From an uncultured Eubacteriales bacterium (lineage in GTDB: Bacteria; Bacillota; Clostridia; Christensenellales; UBA1242), in NCBI GenBank assembly GCA_949067325.1, contig CARTDZ010000018.1:1-23204 (forward strand): a stretch of DNA of 23,204 nt. The letters are read 5' to 3'. A model generated the notes under the pieces. That model made no database searches, was not told where the DNA came from, and saw only the letters and a list, made by a program, of their open reading frames with translations. A program made the position numbers and the translations under genes. This document shows positions 5,891 through 13,528 of this stretch, piece by piece; position 1 is the first letter of the stretch, and each line of letters opens with the position of its first letter.

Positions 5891-7321
5891 CTATTCATCT
5901 CCAAAAATGTCGTTGTCGATTGACGTAAGTGGCGTCTCTTCAATATCTTTTGGCTTAACTTTTGGCGTCTCTTTGATTTGAACACGCTCTCCAAGGTTGA
6001 CAAAAGTTGTGTATTCGCCAATCCAGCGTAGTTTAACTGTTCCCGTGCGGCCATTTCGATGCTTTGAAACAATAAGTTCAATTGTGCCAGGCTCGTCTTC
6101 TTGCGGAACATCATTATATTTTTCAGGATTGTATAAGAATAAAATTATATCAGCGTCTTGCTCGATTGCACCTGAATCACGAAGGTCTGATGGCATTGGC
6201 CTATGATCACCCTGCCTTGACTCTACAGCACGCGAAAGCTGGCTTAGCGCTATTACAGGTACATTAAGCTCTTTTGCGGCAATTTTTAAGTTTCTTGAAA
6301 TTTCAGACACTTCATTTTGACGGCTTTCAACTCGTGATTTGCCTGATGACATGAGCTGTATGTAGTCAACCATGATTATATCAAGGCCTTCTTTGGCTTT
6401 TAGTTGTCTGCACTTGGATATCAGCGATGATGGCGTTGTCATTGATGAGTCGTCTATATATATCGAACTTTGCTCGAGTTGTTTTGTGGCAGTCCAAATT
6501 CTATTCCACTCTTCAGGGCTCATTGTGCCATTCAAGGCCTTTGCCATGCTCACTTTGGCAAGTGAGCAAATTGCCCTTTGCATAAGTTGCGCTCTTGACA
6601 TTTCAAGTGAAAAGACTGCACACTTTTTGCCTTGTTTGACAGCTGAATTTACTATGATGTTCATCGCAAAAGAGGTTTTCCCTACACCAGGTCTTGCCGC
6701 AAGCAAAACAAGGTCACTATTTTGAAGACCATTTGTCATGGCGTCATATTCAGTAAAACCTGTTGGAATACCTCTAAGAGAAGTAGGATCGTTTGCAATT
6801 GTATCAAACTTGTCGATAACCTGCTTGATTGCACCGCCTGGCTTGCCAATATGCTCAAGAGAAGATGAGCCTTGCTTGTCAGCAATATCAAAAACCGCTT
6901 TTTCAGCAAAGTTTAACACATCTTGTTTGTCTTCTGACGAATAAGCTTTTTCTATGATATCTTGACCACTTTTTATAAGCTTTCTTTTGATGGAATCCGC
7001 TTTGACGATGTCAAGATAGAATTTATAATTGGCTGCAGATGGCACTGAGTTTGAAAGAATTGTTATGTACTCAAGCCCGCCAACTTTTTCAAGGCTTCCG
7101 CTCTTTTCGAGATTGTCGGCAAGAGTTACAAAGTCTACAGGCACATTTTTGGTATAAACCGCCTGCATAGCTTTGTAGATGTTTTGATGAGAATCTGAAT
7201 AAAAATCATTTGCGTCGACGAGTGCAAGAATGTCTGCCTGAATTTGTACATCAATCAAAATACAGCCAAGCAAAGCTTGCTCAGCTTCCAAGTTATGAGG
7301 CATAATTTTAAATTCTGGCAT
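5891..7321 (-). CDS. dnaB: Replicative DNA helicase DnaB
   Basis: 476 aa, normal length for bacterial DnaB (DnaC in Bacillus naming), the hexameric ATP-driven helicase that unwinds DNA ahead of the replisome and recruits primase. The N-terminal DnaB domain begins MPEFKIMPHNLEAEQALLGC, and a linker leads to the RecA-like C-terminal domain. Walker A is ARPGVGKTS at about 208-216, Walker B is IIMVDYIQLM at about 313-322, followed by ALSQLSR and an arginine-finger-type segment, SKHRNGRTG, near 432-440. No intein or frameshift is seen. The start follows GGGAGGAATTT. It lies 21 bp after the 87-aa membrane protein gene and 8 bp before the 316-aa gene, within a typA-led operon. Firmicutes often have dnaB next to rplI; that gene is not here. 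Confidence 0.97.
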   Translation of the reverse strand: MPEFKIMPHNLEAEQALLGCILIDVQIQADILALVDANDFYSDSHQNIYKAMQAVYTKNVPVDFVTLADNLEKSGSLEKVGGLEYITILSNSVPSAANYKFYLDIVKADSIKRKLIKSGQDIIEKAYSSEDKQDVLNFAEKAVFDIADKQGSSSLEHIGKPGGAIKQVIDKFDTIANDPTSLRGIPTGFTEYDAMTNGLQNSDLVLLAARPGVGKTSFAMNIIVNSAVKQGKKCAVFSLEMSRAQLMQRAICSLAKVSMAKALNGTMSPEEWNRIWTATKQLEQSSIYIDDSSMTTPSSLISKCRQLKAKEGLDIIMVDYIQLMSSGKSRVESRQNEVSEISRNLKIAAKELNVPVIALSQLSRAVESRQGDHRPMPSDLRDSGAIEQDADIILFLYNPEKYNDVPQEDEPGTIELIVSKHRNGRTGTVKLRWIGEYTTFVNLGERVQIKETPKVKPKDIEETPLTSIDNDIFGDE

Positions 7322-7342
7322 AAATTCCTCCCAAAAATGTGA

Positions 7343-7606
7343 CTAACGCTTTATAAAAGGGTCTTTTGTGGCCTCTTCTTGCATACGTTTGGCCCTTCTT
7401 TTATCAATTTTAGCACAAATAAACAAAAATAACAAGTAGAAAACGCAGGCACAAATGATAATTATAAATCCAGCCAAAACTGGCGATAAGCCCACCTTCA
7501 ACAATAAGTAACACAAAATTAGGGCAAAGATAAAGAAAGACACTAGAAAAATCATAAGTCTTTTGTTGTTCTTTCTCAAATCTCTTCCTATTTTTGGGTC
7601 AAGCAT
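7343..7606 (-). CDS. Small two-helix membrane protein (87 aa)
   Basis: A basic N-terminus (MLDPKIGRDLRKNNKR) is followed by two hydrophobic helices, about residues 18-40 and 44-68, with a short turn (KVGLSPV) between them, and a charged C-terminal tail (KIDKRRAKRMQEEATKDPFIKR). Both ends are basic and probably cytoplasmic. No family recognised. Its ATG shares one base with the TGA of typA (TGATG), a typical coupling junction; an in-frame TTG just upstream is less likely. It sits between typA and dnaB in the same operon, and nothing in the sequence shows what it does there. Confidence 0.8.
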   Translation of the reverse strand: MLDPKIGRDLRKNNKRLMIFLVSFFIFALILCYLLLKVGLSPVLAGFIIIICACVFYLLFLFICAKIDKRRAKRMQEEATKDPFIKR

Positions 7607-9438
7607 CAAATTTCACCACGCAATAGTTTTCCGCGTTCACGGATACGCATGTTGTGATCAAGTATTATTTTGCGAATGCGCATACTTTTTGGTGTAACTT
7701 CCAAAATTTCGTCATCGGCAAGAAATTCAATAGCGTCTTCAAGGCTCATTCTTTTAGGTGGTGTGAGCCTGAGAGCTTCGTCTGCTCCAGATGAACGGCA
7801 GTTTGAAAGATGTTTGCGTTTGCATACGTTTACGACAATGTCGTCACCTTTTGGATTTTGACCTACAACCATGCCAGCATAAACAGGCACGCCAGCTCCA
7901 ATAAAAAGGTCGCCACGCTCTTGAGCGTTGAAAAGACCATAAACAATTGAATCGCCGCTTTCGTGAGCGATCAGTGAACCATATTCACGTCGGTTGATTT
8001 CACCTTTCCAAGGTTCATATTTTTCAAACACTGAGTTGATAACACCCTCGCCTTTGGTGTCTGTAAGAAGTTCGCTCTTAAAACCAAACAGACCTCGAGA
8101 AGGTATAAGAAATTCCATTTTCATACGGCTGCCATGAGGTATCATGCCAAGAAGTTCGCCTTTTCTGACACCCATTTTTTGCATAACAACCCCTGTGCAG
8201 TTTTCAGGAACATCAAGAAAAAGTCTGTCAATTGGCTCGCACTTTTTGCCGTCAATTGTTTTTATAAGCACTTTTGGCATACTTACTTGAAATTCATAGC
8301 CGTCACGACGCATATTTTCAATCAATATAGAAAGATGCATTTCACCTCTTCCACAAACCTTAAATTTTTCAGCGGTTTCGCCATCACTTACTCGAAGTGA
8401 AAGGTCCTTGACAGCTTCTTTGTAAAGTCTTTCGCGAAGGTGACGTGAAGTCACAAACTTGCCTTCCTTGCCTGCAAATGGGCTGTCATTGACCATAAAG
8501 GTCATTTCAACTGAAGGCTCAGCAATCTTGACAAATTCGATAGGCTCAATTTTTTCAGCATCACAAATAGTGTCGCCAATAGCAACATCTTCAAGGCCAG
8601 CAATGCAAACAATTTCACCTATTGTTGCACTTTCAACTGGCACTTTTTTGATACCTTCAAACACAAATAGGCTGACTATTTTTGAACGTGTTTTTTTGCT
8701 CTGGTCATGATAATTGCAAAGCACAACATTTTGTCCAACCTTCAAACTGCCGCGGCTGATTTTTCCAACTGCGAGCTTGCCCACATATTCGTTATGCTCA
8801 GCTGAAGAAATAAGCACTTGGCTTTTGTCATTGCTGTCACCTTCTGGTGCTGGAATAGTCTCAAGGATTGCCTCAAAAAGAGGAGTCATATCACTGCCTT
8901 GAACATTTTGGTCGCGAGAGGCAATACCATTTCTTGCTGACGCAAAAACAAACGGAGAATTGAGTTGTTCTTCGTCTGCGTCAAGGTCAAGAAATAGCTC
9001 AAGCACTTCATCAATAACTTCGCTTATTCTAGCGTCTGGTCTGTCAATTTTGTTTACAACAACCACAACTTTAAGCTTAAGTGCCAAAGCCCTCTCAAGC
9101 ACAAAACGTGTTTGAGGCATTGGGCCTTCGTAAGCGTCAACAACAAGCAAAACGCCGTCAACCATTTTAAGCACGCGTTCCACTTCGCCGCCAAAGTCAG
9201 CGTGACCTGGCGTGTCAACAACATTGATTTTTACTCCATTGAACATACAAGAACAGTTTTTTGAAAGAATAGTAATTCCTCTCTCTTTTTCAATCGCGTT
9301 GCTATCCATAACACGTTCTTCCACCGCTTGGTTGTCACGAAAAACGCTGCCTTGCTTTAAAAGCGCGTCTACAAGTGAGGTTTTGCCGTGGTCAACGTGT
9401 GCAATAATTGCAATGTTTCTTATTTTTTCGTTTGTCAT
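7606..9438 (-). CDS. typA: Ribosome-associated translational GTPase TypA/BipA
   Basis: 610 aa, the usual length for TypA/BipA, an EF-G-like GTPase that binds the ribosome and assists 50S assembly and stress adaptation, notably in the cold. The G domain is complete: AHVDHGKT at about 13-20 (G1), RGIT (G2), DTPGHADF at about 75-82 (G3), NKIDR at about 129-133 (G4). Domain II, the EF-G-like domains and the TypA-specific C-terminal domain follow; MRIRERGKLLRGEI at the very end is typical. The RBS is AAGGAAGAAG, somewhat distant from the ATG. It is the first gene of the typA-87aa-dnaB-316aa-352aa operon and is preceded by a TATAAT box. No unusual residues were noticed in the GTPase motifs. Confidence 0.97.
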   Translation of the reverse strand: MTNEKIRNIAIIAHVDHGKTSLVDALLKQGSVFRDNQAVEERVMDSNAIEKERGITILSKNCSCMFNGVKINVVDTPGHADFGGEVERVLKMVDGVLLVVDAYEGPMPQTRFVLERALALKLKVVVVVNKIDRPDARISEVIDEVLELFLDLDADEEQLNSPFVFASARNGIASRDQNVQGSDMTPLFEAILETIPAPEGDSNDKSQVLISSAEHNEYVGKLAVGKISRGSLKVGQNVVLCNYHDQSKKTRSKIVSLFVFEGIKKVPVESATIGEIVCIAGLEDVAIGDTICDAEKIEPIEFVKIAEPSVEMTFMVNDSPFAGKEGKFVTSRHLRERLYKEAVKDLSLRVSDGETAEKFKVCGRGEMHLSILIENMRRDGYEFQVSMPKVLIKTIDGKKCEPIDRLFLDVPENCTGVVMQKMGVRKGELLGMIPHGSRMKMEFLIPSRGLFGFKSELLTDTKGEGVINSVFEKYEPWKGEINRREYGSLIAHESGDSIVYGLFNAQERGDLFIGAGVPVYAGMVVGQNPKGDDIVVNVCKRKHLSNCRSSGADEALRLTPPKRMSLEDAIEFLADDEILEVTPKSMRIRKIILDHNMRIRERGKLLRGEI

Positions 9439-9475
9439 ATTTTCTTCTTCCTTTTGAACTTAATTAGTTTAGCAC

Positions 9476-9504
9476 ATTATAGACAAACTTGCAAGAAAAA
9501 AGAC
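9476..9504 (-). promoter_or_regulatory. Likely promoter of the typA operon
   Basis: A perfect TATAAT lies on the minus strand at 9481-9476, about 38 nt before the typA ATG. At 17 bp upstream the hexamer is GTCTTT, a poor -35 that falls in the 3' arm and T-tract of the preceding terminator. The -10 is convincing; the -35 is not. Confidence 0.5.
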
Positions 9505-9526
9505 AGAAAAATTTTCCGTCTTTTTG
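9495..9526 (-). terminator. Terminator of the 936-aa surface protein gene
   Basis: On the minus strand the stem AAAAAGACGGAAAA / TTTTCTGTCTTTTT (one G-U wobble) is almost closed on itself and followed by a T-run. It lies about 25-55 nt past the stop at 9552. The stem is mostly A-T, so efficiency may be moderate. Its mirror on the plus strand also carries T residues. Confidence 0.7.
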
Positions 9527-9551
9527 CATTTTAAAATTAAATGATTAGGAG

Positions 9552-12362
9552 TTATACTTCACAAACTGTAAAATCAGAAAGGTAATTGGCATATATGTTT
9601 GATTGACTTGGGCAAGCTTGTGCCACTTTGAACAGATATCTTTGCATTGGGAGGTTGTTGTTTATACCTTCGACACATCTAAACGAAGAGTCAAATGCCC
9701 GTGGGTTTTTTAGGCCACTTACCTGTTTAATAATAGTTGTTCCTGAGCCATTGTCGATTCCTACACTTGCGTAATTTGCATAAGAATTCGATGGTTTTGA
9801 AGTTCCGCCTACGAATATATAGTCATTGTTAACGCCATTTTTTGCTATGATTTTGCTTATTGATGAACAATAGGATAAATTCGACTCAATCCCATCAACA
9901 ATTTTCCCTACTATCGCACCAGCATTTCTTAAATTTCCGTCACAATCAATAATGCCATAATTTGCACAATCCATAATTTCCCCGTCTTTCTGAATCCAGC
10001 CTGCAATTCCGCCAATATCCCCAAGATCTCCACTGCTCATAATTCTGCCATAATTTATACAGCCTGAAATTCTGTTATGGTTGACGCCCACTATACCGCC
10101 ACCGATACTGCACATTGCCCTTGAGCTGCTCGTAAGAATACCAAAGTTGATAGAGCCCTGCACCTCGCTCTGATTATAGTTGGCACCCGCAATTCCTCCA
10201 GGATAAGCAGCCATTATTCTTGCTCTATTTATGCATTTTGCCACATAAGAGTCCCAAGAATAACCTACTATTCCACCACCTTCCCAGCGCGAATCAACAA
10301 AACCTGAATCAAGTACGCAAAAACTTATAGACGTGTTGAACGCATGACCAACAAAACCTCCCACGTGTGAGCCGCCTATTATGTCAACATCTGTAAGCCT
10401 TAAATTTGAAATTTCAGCACCTTTGTTTGATCTGCCTATTAATCCTGCTGCTGCAAATCGTGTATCAGAATCTTCAAAATACCTATATGTACTCAGCCCC
10501 GAAATTGTATGGCCTCCTCCTACAAAATACCCAGCAAATTCAGTGTTGAACGCAGATATCGGCAACCACAACTTGCCTGAAAGGTCTATATCGTCTTCAA
10601 GAAAAATAAATTTTCTTGCAAAAGTCTGGCCTTCAAAAAGTGACATACGAGCAATTGCGCCCAGCTCTTCTGCTGTTGACACGTGATAGCTGGAGCCTAT
10701 TTCCTCTAGCACAACATCTGATGACGCCCATGTCTCAACCCAGTTGGCCGTGAAGGACACATCGCCATTGCCTGTGAGAAAATATTGAGTTTGATCTTGT
10801 GATGTCATATTATAAACATCATAGACCACATCATTCAAAATCATTACATTTTTGATTTGCCCTTTGAAATAAAGTCCATCTATAGATGTTCCGCCACCAG
10901 GCTCTGCCCCAATTATGATAGAATTTGTTGGGCAATAATAGATAGAATTGTTTGTGAAAGCTGACGATTTTGCAATAAAATTGTTGTCGATATACAGCAC
11001 AATCTCACTGCCAGTAAAGCTGCAGACAAAGTTATGCCAGCCAGACGAGAGCGAATCCCAGCGAGTGTCTGAAAGTGTTTCTGCGTAACCTACGCCCGTT
11101 TGATAGGCTATGAAGTCAATGCACCCACCTTGACCAACTTGCAAATTCCAGCCGCCACCTTCTGTACTACTTACGATACGAAGATTTTTTGTTTGCATTT
11201 CATTCCAGTCGTCCATGTATGCCCACGCACTAAAAACAAACTTGTCTGTGTACATGTACTTGCGACCTAAGCTTACGTAGTCACTTGTTCCATTAAAAGT
11301 CTTGCCACTGGTAAGCTCTTGCGGCTCTACGCTTTTGCCACCGCCGCCGTTTATTGTCCAGCCTGTGAAGATATAACCTTCTTTTTCAGGTGTGCTAATC
11401 CCTATAAGCGTGCCACCATTTGTAACAAAGCTGGTTTCTCCTTGATATTCACCGCCGTCAACATCTATATTTACATTGACCTCAATTGCTTCCCAAAGTG
11501 CAACAATTTTGCTGTCTTCTGAGCCATAAGTAAATGTTGTCGATGAGGCCATGGTTTGTGGGCCTGTTACATTAAGCCCAGTCGCATCGTAGGTGCCAAC
11601 ATAGGCAATCTGCCACTTTAAAGGATTTGAGGCCGTCGCCGCTGGCCCATTTATGTTGAAAAAGTTGATTGTAGAAAAAGTTCCACTGTCACCACATTGC
11701 CATTTGTAAATGTATGTCTTCCACTTGCCTGTGCCTTGATTGTCAGTCTCCCATCTGTCTTGAGTATTGCCTCCGTGTTGGTTTGCTTGGGCATGTATAG
11801 TATAGCCAACTGGAATTTTTGCGTAAATGACCGTGTAAAAAGTGGCATTTGCATAACTATATAAGTTTGTGGTAAACCCGCCAAGGTCAGGACTAGCTTC
11901 GCCTGCGGTGGTAATTTCCAACACGCGAGTTGAATGAGGAAAATTCAAATCTCTTGGAGACGAAAGATATTCAAAAGAAACTGTACCATTTGGCAAATTG
12001 TTGTAAACCTTCACATTGTTGTCACTATTTGCAAAAAATCCATCTACAAGCTTCACAGAAGGTTTGCCAAGAGTTGAAATTTGTCCGTTGCCGTTTTCCA
12101 ATGCCCAACCTTTAAAAGTAAAGCCTGGTCTTGTTGGCGCACCTAACACATACCTTACACCCTCCTCGCGGGCAATTGTTTTTGCCCCGCTATAAAAGCC
12201 GCCATTGGCATCAATCGTCAAGGTAGAAGAAGCGGCTCTCGCAGTATCAGTTTGCCCTGCCATTGCCCTTTCTGACTGAGAAAGAACAAAAAACAATCCT
12301 GCTGACAAACAGGCCACAAGTATGAAAATAAACAAAAAGATTGTTTTCTTGATCTTTTTCAT
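9552..12362 (-). CDS. Secreted surface protein: interrupted InlB B-repeats, LamG-like and GLUG repeats
   Basis: 936 aa. A basic start and hydrophobic helix (about 8-28) are followed by AMA-GQ near residue 36, a plausible signal-peptidase I site; an LVAC lipobox at 15-18 is an alternative. Residues 47-93 begin an InlB B-repeat (LTIDANGGFYSGAK ... PTRPGFTFKGWAL), but its closing strand (TFTYGSEDSKIVALWEA) comes only at about 275-290, after a beta-rich insert. A second repeat starts near 295 (VNIDVDGGEYQGE ... GYIFTGWTI) and closes near 525-540 (FLTGNGDVSFTANW), with a LamG/concanavalin-like domain between (FNGTSDYVSLG ... LYIDNN ... FKGQIKNVMI). From about 555 to 870 are GLUG-type repeats (STAEELGAIA, GGHTISGL, GGFVGHA, GGIVGYS, GGIAGAN, GGIVGVN, GGIAGWI). 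There is no LPXTG anchor. Expected role: surface adhesion or glycan binding. The RBS is GGAGGGGG just before the ATG, with a structured leader and its own promoter. Confidence 0.88.
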   Translation of the reverse strand: MKKIKKTIFLFIFILVACLSAGLFFVLSQSERAMAGQTDTARAASSTLTIDANGGFYSGAKTIAREEGVRYVLGAPTRPGFTFKGWALENGNGQISTLGKPSVKLVDGFFANSDNNVKVYNNLPNGTVSFEYLSSPRDLNFPHSTRVLEITTAGEASPDLGGFTTNLYSYANATFYTVIYAKIPVGYTIHAQANQHGGNTQDRWETDNQGTGKWKTYIYKWQCGDSGTFSTINFFNINGPAATASNPLKWQIAYVGTYDATGLNVTGPQTMASSTTFTYGSEDSKIVALWEAIEVNVNIDVDGGEYQGETSFVTNGGTLIGISTPEKEGYIFTGWTINGGGGKSVEPQELTSGKTFNGTSDYVSLGRKYMYTDKFVFSAWAYMDDWNEMQTKNLRIVSSTEGGGWNLQVGQGGCIDFIAYQTGVGYAETLSDTRWDSLSSGWHNFVCSFTGSEIVLYIDNNFIAKSSAFTNNSIYYCPTNSIIIGAEPGGGTSIDGLYFKGQIKNVMILNDVVYDVYNMTSQDQTQYFLTGNGDVSFTANWVETWASSDVVLEEIGSSYHVSTAEELGAIARMSLFEGQTFARKFIFLEDDIDLSGKLWLPISAFNTEFAGYFVGGGHTISGLSTYRYFEDSDTRFAAAGLIGRSNKGAEISNLRLTDVDIIGGSHVGGFVGHAFNTSISFCVLDSGFVDSRWEGGGIVGYSWDSYVAKCINRARIMAAYPGGIAGANYNQSEVQGSINFGILTSSSRAMCSIGGGIVGVNHNRISGCINYGRIMSSGDLGDIGGIAGWIQKDGEIMDCANYGIIDCDGNLRNAGAIVGKIVDGIESNLSYCSSISKIIAKNGVNNDYIFVGGTSKPSNSYANYASVGIDNGSGTTIIKQVSGLKNPRAFDSSFRCVEGINNNLPMQRYLFKVAQACPSQSNIYANYLSDFTVCEV

Positions 12363-12518
12363 CGCCCCCTCCTTTGTCTTAATTTACCCACCCCGCGTCA
12401 ACTAAAATCGACAGAAAACTCCAATTTTGCTATCGTTTCCGCGTCAGGCGGGGGTTCTTTAAGCGATTGTATTTTAAATTTCAAAATAAATTCGCACAGC
12501 AATTTTTCTATAATTACA
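12363..12518 (-). promoter_or_regulatory. GC-rich, structured 5' leader of the surface-protein gene
   Basis: The predicted leader is about 155 nt. Its start-proximal half is far richer in G and C than neighbouring spacers. CCCCGC (12453-12448) can pair with GCGGGG (12396-12391); between them CGATAG (12435-12430) pairs with CTGTCG (12414-12409), extended inward by AAAA/TTTT. CCCCC (12454-12450) could instead pair with the G-run of the ribosome binding site (12369-12365), and CCGC with the nearby GCGG. TGACGCGG occurs twice (12446-12439 and 12400-12393). These mutually exclusive pairings would allow control of translation. It does not match a riboswitch class I can name. Confidence 0.45.
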
Positions 12519-12524
12519 AATGTT

Positions 12525-12553
12525 ATTATACTCAAAAGTTGCTTTTTTACCAA
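12525..12553 (-). promoter_or_regulatory. Promoter of the 936-aa surface protein gene
   Basis: On the minus strand TTGGTA (12553-12548) and a perfect TATAAT (12530-12525) are spaced by 17 bp. It lies just after the terminator of the 299-aa gene, so the surface-protein gene is a separate transcription unit. Confidence 0.65.
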
Positions 12554-12565
12554 ACATTTCGCAAC

Positions 12566-12590
12566 AAAAAAAGAAGGTTTTCGCCTTCTT
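12566..12590 (-). terminator. Terminator of the giant lipoprotein operon
   Basis: On the minus strand AAGAAGG, a 6-nt loop CGAAAA, CCTTCTT and a T-run. The stem starts at the TAA of the 299-aa gene (stop at 12591-12589), so termination immediately follows the stop codon. Confidence 0.88.
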
Positions 12591-13488
12591 ATTTGATTTC
12601 TTGAAAAATTTTTTTCTTTTTTATCAAAAACGCAACCAAAATTGAAACGCCTGTTCCCAAAACTACCACAGCCAAAACTGTCAAATACCACCATTCTCTT
12701 TGAGGTGTTGATATTGAAAGTTGTATTTCAGCCTTAGCTAAATCACCTTCGCTTCTCGTCCACACATGATGATACAGCCCTTGGCTATCTACAAATTTCA
12801 TGTCACTATTGCTCTTTATTTTGTTATACGATGTTGCATAATTATATACATATTCGGGCTGATAATTTACTTTGACTTTTGCATTTTCAAAAGCTTTGAG
12901 ATAGGCTTCTTTATATCGCTGCGCAACAGTCAACTTGCCTTGCGAAGTTTGAACTTCTTGCGCGAAAGGAAAGGTAGAAGAAAATGTTTCTTTTATTATA
13001 AATTTTATGCCTTGCTCGTCTTGAGTTTCATCAGTTTCTTCATTCTGCTTTTGATTATAAAACTTCCAAACCTCTTGGTTTTCATAAACAATTGAAAAGC
13101 CAATATTGTCAAGATCGCTATTATATTCAGTTTTTGAAATTTGAAGATCGTTTCCAAGTGCAAACTGCGGTTTTTTCTCTTCAGCTTGCTGATAAAGCAA
13201 GGCAAAATTCATCACAAACTCTTCACGAAAAATCTCTATATTGCTTAAGAGCTGTTTTTTTCCGTTTTCAATTTCATCAGTTTGAAGACCAAGTTTTTTA
13301 AGGTTTTGAGTGTTGAGCGAAAAGTGAAATTCCTGCACAACTTTGCCATCACCATAAACACCTTGGCTTATCATAATATAATCATCGCTTATCTCAGCAT
13401 TTGAGAGGCAGCCCGAAAAAGTCAGGCAAGACAAGGCCGCCATAATTGCAAATGCAAAAATTGAAAATGGTTTGATAAATTTTTTCAT
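12589..13488 (-). CDS. Lipoprotein with C-terminal membrane helix (299 aa), unknown function
   Basis: The signal peptide has a basic start (MKKFIKPF), a hydrophobic core and FSGC with Cys27 as the probable lipidation site (Phe at -3 is tolerated but not ideal). The outer domain (about 28-262) shows mixed alpha/beta character, for example DYIMISQGVYGDGKVVQEFHFSL, with helices in the middle and no recognised family. Residues about 266-289 form a membrane helix (WWYLTVLAVVVLGTGVSILV...) followed by a basic KKKK tail in the cytoplasm. The chain would thus be held to the membrane at both ends. It starts 40 bp after the giant lipoprotein gene with no terminator between them, so they are co-transcribed. 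Its RBS is weak (GGGTAATAT before ATG). It may be a membrane partner or assembly factor for the giant lipoprotein, which is inference from position. Confidence 0.87.
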   Translation of the reverse strand: MKKFIKPFSIFAFAIMAALSCLTFSGCLSNAEISDDYIMISQGVYGDGKVVQEFHFSLNTQNLKKLGLQTDEIENGKKQLLSNIEIFREEFVMNFALLYQQAEEKKPQFALGNDLQISKTEYNSDLDNIGFSIVYENQEVWKFYNQKQNEETDETQDEQGIKFIIKETFSSTFPFAQEVQTSQGKLTVAQRYKEAYLKAFENAKVKVNYQPEYVYNYATSYNKIKSNSDMKFVDSQGLYHHVWTRSEGDLAKAEIQLSISTPQREWWYLTVLAVVVLGTGVSILVAFLIKKKKIFQEIK

Positions 13489-13528
13489 ATATTACCCAAA
13501 GTATTTTATTTATGTAAAAGCCTTTTCA

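Noticed and set aside
6372..6725. 117-aa plus-strand open frame opposite dnaB
   Set aside because: It lies entirely antisense to the Walker region of dnaB and has no RBS or recognisable domain; a shadow frame of a conserved gene.
7607..7609. TTG start for the small membrane protein
   Set aside because: The next codon is an ATG forming the common TGATG coupling junction with typA, which is the better start.
12300..12318. Lipobox LVAC at residues 15-18 of the 936-aa protein
   Set aside because: Not accepted as the processing site because the hydrophobic stretch continues well past the Cys and an AMA cleavage site follows; kept as an alternative in the gene entry.
12363..12518. Known c-di-GMP, purine or preQ1 riboswitch in the surface-gene leader
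   Set aside because: The conserved core sequences of these classes that I can recall are not present.
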